This document shows positions 19,432 through 28,222 of a stretch of 57,994 nt of DNA, piece after piece. The translations under genes were made by a program, and so were the position numbers. The notes under the pieces are model-generated. The model saw only the letters and a program-made list of their open reading frames with translations, was not told the DNA's origin and made no database searches. Source of the DNA: Acidimicrobiaceae bacterium (GTDB taxonomy: Bacteria; Actinomycetota; Acidimicrobiia; Acidimicrobiales; UBA8190); assembly GCA_003151475.1 (NCBI GenBank), contig PLXQ01000014.1, positions 1 to 57,994 of the forward strand, read 5' to 3'. How positions within the stretch are numbered: position 1 is the first letter of the stretch; every line of letters starts with the position of its first letter.

Positions 19432-21897
19432 GTGCGCCGCGAGGCGAGGACGACTCGGTTGGGCCAGCCATCAGACGTAGGAGAGTTGACCGACGAGGAC
19501 GTCGGCTGCTTCCTCGCGCTGCCCGGTGAGCTCTTCGCTGATTTCGACGGCGAAGGCCGGCTGGTCTGGCTCAACGCCGCCGTGGCCGCCGCTCTCGGTA
19601 CCGGCGAAGCCGATCTTCTGGGCCACTCGCTCGGAGGGCTTGTCCATCGCGACGACCGGGCTGCGCTCGAACAGATCCTCGGCTCCGGACCAACGACCGG
19701 AGCTCCGCTGCGGGCCGAGAGCCGTTGGCGCCACCGTGATGGCACCTGGCGCTGGCTCGAGTGGGAGTTCGACAGCGACACCGACACCGACAGGGACATC
19801 GCTTCTCACCGTGACGTCTCTTCCCAGAGCGTCATCGTCCATGGTGTCGCTCGTGACGTCACCGATCAACATCTGAGCCGGGCGGCGCTGCGGTCGGAGA
19901 GGGGCCGTCTGCAGGCCATCGTCGATCACTCGTCGTCGGCCATCTTCGTGAAGGACCTCGAGGCCCGCTACGTCTTGGCCAATGACGCCTTCCTCGAGCC
20001 GCTGGGCCTGAAAGAGCAAGAGATCGTGGGCCGGACGACGGCGGAGCTCTGGCCCGGCGTTTCCCTCGACGACGACAGCGACCATCTCGAGGGTGGCGAC
20101 GCCGTCACCCGTGACGACGTGGTCGGGCTGGCCGACGGTCCCCACACCATGATGACGGTCCGCTTCTCTCTGCGCGACGCCTCGGGCCGGGTGCTCGGGA
20201 TGGCGGGGATCGCCACCGACGTGACGGACAGGACGAAGGTGGAAACGGCGTTGGCCGAGCGGGAGCGGCTGCTCGAGACGATCGTCCAGGCTTCGCCCGA
20301 CATCGTGACCATCCTCGACCAGAGCGGACGGGTGAGTGAGGTGAGCCAGGCCTCGCAGCGGATCCTCGGCTATGAGATCGACGATCCCGTCCACGACGAG
20401 CTCGAAGCCCTCGTCCATCCCGACGACCTCCCCACCATCTACCGGGAATACGCCCAGTTGCTCACCCTCGAGAGCACCCGGCTCGACCTCCGTTTCCGGG
20501 TCCGACACGCCGATGGCCACTGGGTCACCCTGGACTCGCGGGGCCAGACCATCATGGGCGAGGACGGACGCGCCGTCGGTGCTCTGGTGATGTCGCGTGA
20601 CATCTCGGAGGATCTCGTCTTCGAAGCGGAGCTGCTGAGCGCCGTCGGCGTGGCCGAACGGGCCAGCCGGGCCAAGAGCGAGTTCTTGTCGCGGATGAGC
20701 CACGAGCTGCGGACCCCGCTCAACTCGGTCCTCGGCTTCGCTCAGCTGCTCGACATGGACGATCTCTCGGACCACCAGGAGAAGGCCGTCGGCCACATCC
20801 TGCGCGCCGGCCGGCACCTGCTGAACCTGATCGACGAGGTCCTGGACATCGCCCGGATCGAGTCCGGTCACCTCGATCTGTCGGTCGAACCCGTTCTCGT
20901 CCTCGACGTTCTCGGAGACGCGGTGGACCTGGCCCGTCCTCTGGCCGAGCACCGTGCCGTGGTCCTCGAGGTCGACACCTCGGCCTGTCTGCCCGCGACC
21001 TATGCCCTGGCTGACCGCCAGCGGTTGCTCCAGGTCTTTCTCAACCTGCTCTCCAACGCCACGAAGTACAGCCACCGGGCCGGCCGGGTGGTGATCTCGG
21101 TGGCGCGGACTGACGATGCTCGAGTGCAGATCTCCGTCATCGACACTGGGCACGGGATCCGCTCCGAAGATCTCGACCGGGTCTTCGAGCCCTTCGACCG
21201 GCTCGGAGCCGAGCACAGCGGCGTGGAGGGAACCGGTGTCGGCCTCACCTTGTCCAAGCACCTGGTCGAGCGGATGGGCGGGGAGATCGTCGTCGAGTCG
21301 AAGGTGGACGTCGGTTCGACCTTCTCGGTGCTGCTGCCAATGGCCGAGGCGCCCGAAGACTTCGAGTCCTTCGCTCCCGTCGACGAGGAAGCGCCCCAGC
21401 TCCACGGAGCGATCCGGATCCTCCATGTGGAGGACAACCTGGCCAACCTGGCTCTGGTCGAACAGATCCTGGCCCGGCACCAGCAGGTCGAGCTGATTGC
21501 GGCGACGATGGGTGGGCTGGCGCTCGAGCTGGCGCGCCGGCACCGGCCCGACGTGATCCTCTTGGACCTCCACCTTCCCGACATGTCGGGAATCGACGTC
21601 CTGAGCCGGCTGCGGGCTGATCCCAGCACCACCACGATCCCCGTCGTCGTCGTCAGTGCCGACGCCACCCCCGACCGGATGGCCCGGATCGACACCGCCA
21701 GTGTGGCCGCCTACCTGACCAAGCCGATCGACGTCCGCGAGCTGCTCCGCGTCATCGAGTCGGTGGCCCCCATCCACGGCATCAGCGATACCGGCGCTCG
21801 CGCTACCGCAGCGTCCGATCTTGCCGACCCTGATCTTGCCGACCCTGATCTTGCCGGCCCTGATCTTGCCGGCCCTGATCCGGAGACCGGCGCATGA
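19432..21897 (+). CDS. PAS-domain hybrid sensor histidine kinase / response regulator (copy 1)
   Basis: The 821-residue protein has three PAS domains (about 25-150, 160-280, 285-400), the last two followed by PAC segments such as GMAGIATDVTDRTK and GALVMSRDISED. A HisKA domain has SRMSHELRTPLNS with phosphorylatable His424. The HATPase domain has the N box NLLSNATKYS (near 537), DTGHGI and GTGVGLTLS. A C-terminal receiver domain starts near 663 (ILHVEDN), with Asp712 in ILLDLHLPDM and a YLTKP lysine. No membrane segment is seen, so sensing is cytoplasmic. GTG at 19432 is the longest start and is not certain. It overlaps the next kinase by four bases, and its tail is built from a 15-bp repeat. 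Confidence 0.9.
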   Translation: MRREARTTRLGQPSDVGELTDEDVGCFLALPGELFADFDGEGRLVWLNAAVAAALGTGEADLLGHSLGGLVHRDDRAALEQILGSGPTTGAPLRAESRWRHRDGTWRWLEWEFDSDTDTDRDIASHRDVSSQSVIVHGVARDVTDQHLSRAALRSERGRLQAIVDHSSSAIFVKDLEARYVLANDAFLEPLGLKEQEIVGRTTAELWPGVSLDDDSDHLEGGDAVTRDDVVGLADGPHTMMTVRFSLRDASGRVLGMAGIATDVTDRTKVETALAERERLLETIVQASPDIVTILDQSGRVSEVSQASQRILGYEIDDPVHDELEALVHPDDLPTIYREYAQLLTLESTRLDLRFRVRHADGHWVTLDSRGQTIMGEDGRAVGALVMSRDISEDLVFEAELLSAVGVAERASRAKSEFLSRMSHELRTPLNSVLGFAQLLDMDDLSDHQEKAVGHILRAGRHLLNLIDEVLDIARIESGHLDLSVEPVLVLDVLGDAVDLARPLAEHRAVVLEVDTSACLPATYALADRQRLLQVFLNLLSNATKYSHRAGRVVISVARTDDARVQISVIDTGHGIRSEDLDRVFEPFDRLGAEHSGVEGTGVGLTLSKHLVERMGGEIVVESKVDVGSTFSVLLPMAEAPEDFESFAPVDEEAPQLHGAIRILHVEDNLANLALVEQILARHQQVELIAATMGGLALELARRHRPDVILLDLHLPDMSGIDVLSRLRADPSTTTIPVVVVSADATPDRMARIDTASVAAYLTKPIDVRELLRVIESVAPIHGISDTGARATAASDLADPDLADPDLAGPDLAGPDPETGA
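21817..21876 (+). repeat. 15-bp tandem repeat, four copies, at the end of kinase 1
   Basis: Four units gatcttgccg(a/g)ccct encode a DLADP/DLAGP run just before the stop of the first hybrid kinase. Two unit variants occur as adjacent pairs, which suggests stepwise duplication. Confidence 0.9.
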
Positions 21898-24164
21898 GCA
21901 GGGCCACGGTGCTCGAGCGCTCGACGCAGATCCTGTGCATGATCGACTCCACGGGGACGATCGCCTGGTGTAACGACGCGATGAGCGGGGCCCTCGGCTA
22001 CGGGCCCGGCGAGTTGGCGGGATCGGCTCTCGGCGATCTGGCGCACCCCGAGGACAGCGCCGTCATCAGCAGGACCGGGACGGCGGTGATGTCGGGGTCC
22101 GAGGTGACAGGTGTCCGGGCCCGCTTTCGCCATCGCCACGGTGATTGGCGCTGGCTCGAATGGTCGGCCCGGCTCGAGTCGTCGCGGGGCCTCGTCTACG
22201 CCGCAGCGCGTGACATCACCGGGGACCGGGAGACCGACGACACCTTGCGCGACGACGAGCTCAGGTTGCGGGGCATCCTCGAGTACTCACCGTCGTCCAT
22301 CTTCTTGAAGGATCTGCAGGGTCGCTACCTGATCGTCAATCGGCAGTGGTCGCGGGTGACCGGCATCCCGGTGCAAGACGTGGTGGGGGCCACGGCTGCC
22401 GAGAGCTGGCCCGACGACGTGGCCATGATCGACGACCGCGAACGGGACCTGCTCGAGACCGGCGTCGCACTCGTGAGTGACGACCGGATGCACACCCGGG
22501 CCGGGGTCCGGGATTTCCGGGTCTCGCGCTTCTTGCTGTTCGACGACGACGGCGCGCCCTACGCCATCGGCGGCCTGGCCACCGACATCACCGAGCGCAC
22601 CGAAGCGGAGAGGGCGCTGGCGGGCCGGGAGCGACTGTTGGCCACCGTGCTCCAGGCCAGCCCCGACATCATCACCCTCCTCGACCGCGACGGCGCCGTT
22701 CAGCACGTGAGCGCCGCTGATCACGGCGTGCTCGGACAGAAGTACGGCCACGTGGCGGAGCCCGACCTTCTGGCCCGGGTCCACCCCGATGACGCGGAAC
22801 GGGTGGTGAACGACTTCGCCCGCATGGTGGCGGGAACCATCGCCAGTGTCCAGACCCGCTTCCGGGTCCAGCACACCGAAGGCCACTGGGTGACACTCGA
22901 CACCCGCGGCCAGGCCGTCTTCGACGACGAGGGCGCCTTCGCCGGAGCCGTGATCGTGACCCGCGATATGACGCCGCGGATCATGTCGGAACAGAGATTG
23001 CGCGACGCCCGTGAAGCGGCCGAGCGGGCCAGCCGGACCAAGAGCGAATTCCTTTCCCGGATGAGCCACGAACTGAGGACGCCGCTGAACTCGATCCTCG
23101 GCTTCTCGCAGCTGCTGCAGATGGACGAGCTCCCCGAGGAGCAGTCCGGATTCGTCGACCACATCCTGCGCGCCGGTCGGCACCTGCTCGACCTCATCGA
23201 CGAGGTGCTCGACATCGCAAGGATCGAGTCCGGACATCTCGAGCTTCTGATGACGGCGGTGGCCGTAACAGAGATCGTGAACGACGCCGTCGAGTTGACC
23301 CGTCCCATGGCCGACGGGGCCGAGGTGTCGGTCCGGGTGGCCATCGAGCCCGGCTGTGCCCTTCTCGTCAGTGCCGACCGGCAGCGTCTCCTGCAGGTCC
23401 TTCTCAACCTTCTCTCGAACGCGGTGAAGTACAACCGGCCCGGCGGTTGGGTGGAGGTGTCGTGCCAAGAGAGCGCCTCTGGACATCTGCGTCTGATCGT
23501 GGCCGACAATGGTCGGGGCATCGCCGCCGAAGACGTCGACCGGGTCTTCACGCCCTTCGATCGCCTGGGAGCCGAGCAGTCGGGGGTGGAGGGGACGGGC
23601 GTCGGACTGGCGCTCTCGCAGCACCTGGTGCAGCGCATGGGGGGCCAGATCGGTTTCGAATCGGTCATCGGGGTGGGCAGCTCCTTCTTCGTCGAGTTGG
23701 CCACAGCTACCGACCTGCCCGAGGCTCTCTCCGATGCTCCGGTGGCGCGGTGGTCCGACGGCATCGGGGGCGGCGAATTGGGCGGTCCCTTCCGGGTCCT
23801 GCTCATGGAGGACGACCTCTCCAACCTCGAGCTGGTGGAGCGTGTCCTTGCCCGCCGCCCCGGTATCGAGCTCCTGGCCGCCATGCACGGCGGCCTCGGC
23901 GTCGAGCTCGCCCGGGAGCACGTACCCGATCTGATCCTGGTGGACCTCCATCTCCCCGACATGCCCGGGACGGTGGTGCTCGACCGCCTCAGCGAGGACC
24001 CGGCCACCGCCTCTATCCCCGTGGCCGTGGTGGGAGGCGATGCCGCCGCCCACGAGGTCCGGGACCTCCTCGGCCGGGGCGTGGTGGGATTTCTCACCAA
24101 GCCGTTCGACGTCCGGGCCCTGCTGTCGCTCGTCGACGCCGTCCGCTCCGCCCGCGTCGGCTGA
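21894..24164 (+). CDS. PAS-domain hybrid sensor histidine kinase / response regulator (copy 2)
   Basis: The 756-residue paralogue of the preceding kinase has the same order: three PAS domains (about 5-110, 120-240, 245-365), HisKA with SRMSHELRTPLNS and His392, HATPase (NLLSNAVKYN, DNGRGI, GTGVGLALS) and a receiver with Asp684 in ILVDLHLPDM and FLTKP. Its start ATG overlaps the stop of copy 1, so both are co-translated. No DNA-binding domain is present in either, so the output must go through the receiver domain or a phosphotransfer partner outside the window. The PAS sequences differ more than the kinase cores, suggesting different signals. Confidence 0.9.
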   Translation: MSRATVLERSTQILCMIDSTGTIAWCNDAMSGALGYGPGELAGSALGDLAHPEDSAVISRTGTAVMSGSEVTGVRARFRHRHGDWRWLEWSARLESSRGLVYAAARDITGDRETDDTLRDDELRLRGILEYSPSSIFLKDLQGRYLIVNRQWSRVTGIPVQDVVGATAAESWPDDVAMIDDRERDLLETGVALVSDDRMHTRAGVRDFRVSRFLLFDDDGAPYAIGGLATDITERTEAERALAGRERLLATVLQASPDIITLLDRDGAVQHVSAADHGVLGQKYGHVAEPDLLARVHPDDAERVVNDFARMVAGTIASVQTRFRVQHTEGHWVTLDTRGQAVFDDEGAFAGAVIVTRDMTPRIMSEQRLRDAREAAERASRTKSEFLSRMSHELRTPLNSILGFSQLLQMDELPEEQSGFVDHILRAGRHLLDLIDEVLDIARIESGHLELLMTAVAVTEIVNDAVELTRPMADGAEVSVRVAIEPGCALLVSADRQRLLQVLLNLLSNAVKYNRPGGWVEVSCQESASGHLRLIVADNGRGIAAEDVDRVFTPFDRLGAEQSGVEGTGVGLALSQHLVQRMGGQIGFESVIGVGSSFFVELATATDLPEALSDAPVARWSDGIGGGELGGPFRVLLMEDDLSNLELVERVLARRPGIELLAAMHGGLGVELAREHVPDLILVDLHLPDMPGTVVLDRLSEDPATASIPVAVVGGDAAAHEVRDLLGRGVVGFLTKPFDVRALLSLVDAVRSARVG

Positions 24165-24225
24165 CGGATTCCCGACCCGAGCCGGGCTTTTGTAGCCTGG
24201 CCCGATGACAGCGTCTGTCGCGTGC

Positions 24226-24330
24226 GGGTTTGCCGGTGGTGGGTTTGCCGGTGGTGGGTTTGCCGGTGGTGGGTTCGCCGGTTGCGGGTCTGCCGGTTGC
24301 GGGTCTGCCGGTGGTGGGTATCACGGTGAT
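24226..24330. repeat. 15-bp minisatellite, six copies plus one degenerate
   Basis: Six head-to-tail 15-bp units related to gggtttgccggtggt occupy 24226-24315, and a degenerate seventh ends at 24330. The array lies between the second kinase and the crotonase at 24342, directly before that gene's ribosome site. Both strands are open through it only because the unit is a multiple of three. Confidence 0.93.
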
Positions 24331-24341
24331 GGAGCGGCGCG

Positions 24342-25097
24342 TTGATCGATATCGAGCAACGCGGAGCCGTGGCCATCGTCCGACTCGACCACGGCAAGGT
24401 CCATGCTCTCGACGAGGTGCTGCTGAACGCACTGGTTGACGCCCTGGACACCGTTGAGAGTTCCGATGCCCGCGCCGTTGTGCTCAGCGCCACTGGACGG
24501 GTTTTTTGCGCCGGGGTGGATCTGCAGCAGGTGCTCGACGGAGGGGCCGAGTACTTGGAGCGAATGATCCCGGCCCTCTCCACGGCCTTCGGTCGGCTGT
24601 TCGGATGTCCCTTGCCCGTCGTCGCCGCCATCAACGGCGCGGCCGTCGCCGGCGGGTGCATCTTGGCCTGTGCGTGTGACCGGAGGATCCTGGTGGAGGG
24701 AGGCCGGATCGGTGCCTCGGAGCTCCTCGTCGGCGTACCCTTCCCGGTTTCCGCCCTCGAGATCTTGCGCTCGGCCTGCGGCGACCGGACCGAAGAGGTC
24801 GTCCTCGGCGCCAAGCTCTACCAGTCCGACGACGCGCTGGCGGTGGGGCTGGCCCACGAGGTCGTGGCGCCCGAGGCTCTGCTCGACCGGGCCCTGGAGG
24901 TGGCGGGAGAGCTCGGCGCCATCGCCCCCGGCGCCTTCCGGCTGGCCAAGGCCCAGCTGCGCCGGCCGGCCACCGAACGCATTGCCGCCGATGCACCGGG
25001 CGTCGATCCCGCGGTGCGAGCCATGTGGTCGTCATCGGAGACGACGGCTTCCATCCGCGCCCAGGTGGAGCGCATGACCGCCGCTCGCCCATCTTGA
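24342..25097 (+). CDS. Enoyl-CoA hydratase/isomerase family protein
   Basis: The 251-residue crotonase starts at TTG 24342 after a GGAGCGG site; no ATG or GTG in frame suits better. Family features are VAIVRLDHGKVHALD, the oxyanion loop VFCAGVDLQQ and INGAAVAGGCILACACDRR. The position where hydratases have the first catalytic Glu (GGG.ELA) reads GGCILAC, so a Cys/Ile context replaces the usual Glu-containing motif. True hydratase activity is therefore uncertain, and an isomerase or other crotonase reaction is possible. A 15-bp minisatellite abuts its translation start. Confidence 0.82.
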   Translation: MIDIEQRGAVAIVRLDHGKVHALDEVLLNALVDALDTVESSDARAVVLSATGRVFCAGVDLQQVLDGGAEYLERMIPALSTAFGRLFGCPLPVVAAINGAAVAGGCILACACDRRILVEGGRIGASELLVGVPFPVSALEILRSACGDRTEEVVLGAKLYQSDDALAVGLAHEVVAPEALLDRALEVAGELGAIAPGAFRLAKAQLRRPATERIAADAPGVDPAVRAMWSSSETTASIRAQVERMTAARPS

Positions 25098-25133
25098 GAG
25101 CCGACCCATGACGAACGGTGACGAAGGACGCCG

Positions 25134-26234
25134 ATGGTGAAGGCGGCGGGCGACGCGTTGTCCATCGGTCTGGTGGGCTGCGGGATGATCGGGCAGGTCC
25201 ACGCCGACGGGCTGCGGAAGCTGGCCGAGGACGGCGAGATCGTGGCCGCGGCGGCCGCCGATCCGTCGGCCGAGGCCCGGGAAGCAGTCCAACGGAACTG
25301 CCCCTTCGACCGGATGAGCGACGATCCCTTCGATGTGATCGCCGATAGCGCGGTCGACGCGGTGATGATCACGGCGCCCACGGCCACCCACATCGATCTG
25401 GTCCGGGCCACCCTGGACGCCGGCAAGCCCCTGTTCTGCGAGAAGCCCCTGGCGCCGACGTTCGGCGACGCGAAGGCCATCTGCGACGCCGTGACGTCGT
25501 CGGGACTCACGGCCCAGGTGGGCTTTCATGCGCGCTTCCATCCGATCATTAACCGCTTGCAGCGGACGGTGCAGAGCGAGGAACTCGGTCGTCCCATGGG
25601 CTACACCCTGCGCGACGACCAGTACTGGCCCACCGGCGACGTGGTGCCGGGGCACAGTTCCTGGCGATCGGACCGTCGCCAGGCGGGAGGCGGCGCGCTA
25701 CTCGAGCATTCGATCCACAGCGCCGACATCGTCTCCTGGCTCTTCGGGCCGGCCGTACGGGTCTATGCCCGGAGCCGCTCGGTCTTCGGCTACGACGTGG
25801 AGGACGTCGCCGCGCTGACCGTCGAGCATGCGTCGGGCGTCGTCGGCACCATCCTCACCATCTTCAACGGGGTGCGCGGCCGCGAGGAACGCCGCTTCGA
25901 GGTCTTCTTCGAACGCGGGGCCATAGAGGCCACCACCGATTTCATCGTGGGAGCGGAGGAGGACAGCTATCTCGTCCAGCAGCCCGACACGCCGGCCCGC
26001 CGGCTCGACCTGGCGGTCATGCGCGACGAGCACTTCACCGCGCTCGGGATCAACCGTCGCGACTTCGTCTTCTACACCTACCCGGCCGACCGCAACTGGG
26101 TGCGCGCCGTCCGCCAGGGCGAGACGGCCGTGCCCGGATTCGACGACGCCCTGCGGGCCCATCGCCTGGTCGAGGCGGCGTACCGGTCGGCCGCCGGCAA
26201 CGGCGCCGTCGACATCGGCGACGATTTCCGCTAA
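25134..26234 (+). CDS. Gfo/Idh/MocA-family NAD(P)-dependent oxidoreductase
   Basis: The 366-residue protein begins with a Rossmann motif IGLVGCGMIGQVHADGL (about 11-27). It has the family EKP motif (LFCEKPLAPT, near 105), in which the Lys is catalytic. A C-terminal alpha/beta domain includes GGGALLEHSIHSADIVSWL, where the His is typical of the sugar dehydrogenase group. It probably oxidises a polyol or sugar derivative. It lies in a same-strand run with a DAO-type flavoenzyme and a cupin; the pathway is unknown. Confidence 0.88.
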   Translation: MVKAAGDALSIGLVGCGMIGQVHADGLRKLAEDGEIVAAAAADPSAEAREAVQRNCPFDRMSDDPFDVIADSAVDAVMITAPTATHIDLVRATLDAGKPLFCEKPLAPTFGDAKAICDAVTSSGLTAQVGFHARFHPIINRLQRTVQSEELGRPMGYTLRDDQYWPTGDVVPGHSSWRSDRRQAGGGALLEHSIHSADIVSWLFGPAVRVYARSRSVFGYDVEDVAALTVEHASGVVGTILTIFNGVRGREERRFEVFFERGAIEATTDFIVGAEEDSYLVQQPDTPARRLDLAVMRDEHFTALGINRRDFVFYTYPADRNWVRAVRQGETAVPGFDDALRAHRLVEAAYRSAAGNGAVDIGDDFR

Positions 26235-26259
26235 ACCGGGTGCCGGGCGTGGATCTGTC

Positions 26260-27414
26260 GTGAGCACCCTCACCTGTGATGTCGCCGTGGTCGGCGGCGG
26301 TCTGGTGGGGACGGCACTGGCCTATGAGCTCGTCGGTCTCGGGGCCGATGTCGTTCTCGTGGACCGGCACCACCAGGGTCGGGCTACCGACGCCGGCGCC
26401 GGGATCCTCTCACCCGAGACCACGTGGAACCCCGACAGCGGCTGGTTCTCGTTCGGCATGGAGGCGGCGGCGCACTACCGGACGCTCATCGCCCGGTTGG
26501 CCGACGACGGCTTCGCTGACACCGGCTACGCCCAGTGCGGTCTGCTCCTGGCGGCTACCGAGCCCGGGGAGGACGACTGGTTCGCCACCGTGGCGGCGCT
26601 CGCTCTCGGTCGTTCGCCGGACACCCTTTCCGAGGTGACGCCGGAGGAGGCCCGTGCGCTGTTCCCACCGCTCGGTCGGCTCCGGCGGGTCCTGCACAAT
26701 CCGGCGGCGGCCCGGGTGGACGGCCGGATTATGAACGACGCACTGCTCGGCGGTGCCATCGGGCGGGGCCTGCGTCGGCGCGAAGCGACCGTCACCGGCC
26801 TGCAGCTCAGTGGCGCCCGGGTCGTCGGGATCGATTCCGATGCCGGCGCCGTGTCGTGTGCCGCCGTGGCCGTGGCCGGCGGGGCGTGGTCACCGATGTT
26901 CGGCGCGCAACTGGGAATCTCGATTCCCGTGGAGCCGGCGAAGGGTCAGATCATCCACATGCAACTCCCCGCACCAGATGGGCCCGGTGCCACCGACGGT
27001 GCCGCCGACAGTGGGCAGTGGCCCATCGTCTCGCCCGTCCTGCACCACTACCTGGTGGCGTGGCCCGGCGGGCGCGTCGCCTGCGGTGGCACCTACGAAC
27101 CCGACGCCCTGTTCGACAGCCGACCGACGGTGGCCGGCATGGAGGAGCTCCTGAGCGCCTGCTTGGCCATCGCTCCCGGCCTCGGACCGGCCACCGTGGT
27201 CGACGTCCGGGTGGGACTGCGTCCGGTGACGTCGGACGGTCTCCCCGTGCTCGGGCCGGTGCCCGGATGGGACAACGTCCATCTGGTGACCGGTCACGGC
27301 ACCGAGGGACTCCTGCTCGGTCCCCACAGCGCGGCGCTGGTGGCGCCGTGCCTCTTGGGCAGTCCCGTACCCGAGGAACTGCGACAGTTCAGCATGACCC
27401 GCTTCCCGACCTGA
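26260..27414 (+). CDS. FAD-dependent oxidoreductase, DAO family
   Basis: The 384-residue flavoenzyme starts GTG at 26260 and opens with the dinucleotide-binding motif DVAVVGGGLVGTALAYEL followed by VVLVDRHHQG. A central substrate domain is followed by GLRPVTSDGLPVLGPVPG and GHGTEGLLLGPHSAA, the FAD-closing segment typical of glycine oxidase/D-amino-acid oxidase-like proteins. It probably oxidises an amine or amino acid. There is a 25-bp gap after the Gfo/Idh gene, so co-transcription is likely. Confidence 0.87.
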   Translation: MSTLTCDVAVVGGGLVGTALAYELVGLGADVVLVDRHHQGRATDAGAGILSPETTWNPDSGWFSFGMEAAAHYRTLIARLADDGFADTGYAQCGLLLAATEPGEDDWFATVAALALGRSPDTLSEVTPEEARALFPPLGRLRRVLHNPAAARVDGRIMNDALLGGAIGRGLRRREATVTGLQLSGARVVGIDSDAGAVSCAAVAVAGGAWSPMFGAQLGISIPVEPAKGQIIHMQLPAPDGPGATDGAADSGQWPIVSPVLHHYLVAWPGGRVACGGTYEPDALFDSRPTVAGMEELLSACLAIAPGLGPATVVDVRVGLRPVTSDGLPVLGPVPGWDNVHLVTGHGTEGLLLGPHSAALVAPCLLGSPVPEELRQFSMTRFPT

Positions 27415-27553
27415 CGTCGCGTCTGTCTCTCACGGGCCGACCGTGGCTCACGGGCCGGCGATGGCTTTCGGCGCGTCGATAGCCGCTTCGCTAACGTCGG
27501 GCCTTCACACGCGGCGCCCAGTGCGCGCAATCGACAGAAAAGGGGCCAGCGCC

Positions 27554-28090
27554 ATGACGATGCGTTGTGTGGTGACGGGACAGAAGAAGGACGGCACGTC
27601 CGTGATCGTGGCCGACACGCAGGTCGAGCCGGTCGCCGTCTCGCTTCTGCCCGGGACCGAGTTCCATCGGCTGTGGGGCTCCGACACCGCTCCCACCCTT
27701 CCGACCGACGGCAAGGCCCCGGCTCACGACGGCTATTTCCCCCCTCCGGGCGGTTACCGGTTCGGTTTCTTCACCCTGGGACCCGACTCGGTGGCCATGC
27801 CCGCCGATCTCGACCTCGAAGCGGCGCTGGTAGAGCTGGGCACCAAACTTCCGGGCCTGGCCGAGGTCATGGAACCCGACCATCCGGGCATGCACACCAC
27901 CGACACGGTCGACCTTGATCTGGTGGTCTCCGGTGAGGTCTGGCTGGAGCTCGACGACGGCGAAGAAGTACAGCTCCGGGCGGGCGACTGTGTCGTGCAG
28001 AACGGAACCCGCCACGCCTGGCACAACCGGACATCGGAGCCGGCGGTGCTTTTCGTGACGCTCCTGGGAGCGGCCCGAGCTCCCCGGTAG
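27554..28090 (+). CDS. Cupin-domain protein
   Basis: ATG at 27554 gives 178 residues. The C-terminal cupin barrel shows DLDLVVSGEVWLELDDGEEV and AGDCVVQNGTRHAWHNRTS, matching cupin motifs 1 and 2 with a metal-type His in RHAWHN. The N-terminal half (GTEFHRLWGSD, PPPGGYRFGFFTLGPDS) belongs to a family of short-chain or salicylate-like cupins seen beside oxidoreductases. A dioxygenase or binding role is possible. An upstream in-frame extension to 27443 lacks a ribosome site. Confidence 0.8.
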   Translation: MTMRCVVTGQKKDGTSVIVADTQVEPVAVSLLPGTEFHRLWGSDTAPTLPTDGKAPAHDGYFPPPGGYRFGFFTLGPDSVAMPADLDLEAALVELGTKLPGLAEVMEPDHPGMHTTDTVDLDLVVSGEVWLELDDGEEVQLRAGDCVVQNGTRHAWHNRTSEPAVLFVTLLGAARAPR

Positions 28091-28222
28091 CTTCCCGGCA
28101 TGCGCCTCTGAGATGTCCACGTGCACGAAACCCTCGGCCGATGCGCGCGTCATCCGGAGCCCCGCACGACAGCGCCGATGCGTAGGATCTGATCCGGGTC
28201 GTCCACGTCGGAGGTCACCACC

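Noticed and set aside
19471..21777. A 768-codon open frame on the minus strand opposite kinase 1
   Set aside because: It mirrors the GC-rich codons of the plus-strand kinase, has no family motif, and the plus frame has full PAS/HisKA/HATPase/REC signatures.
24226..24330. Repeat array considered as a CRISPR
   Set aside because: Units are contiguous 15-mers with no unique spacers.
22721..24814. A 697-codon minus-strand frame with a His/Arg/Thr repeat region
   Set aside because: The repeat text comes from reading the 15-bp minisatellite; the rest is a shadow of kinase 2 and the crotonase.
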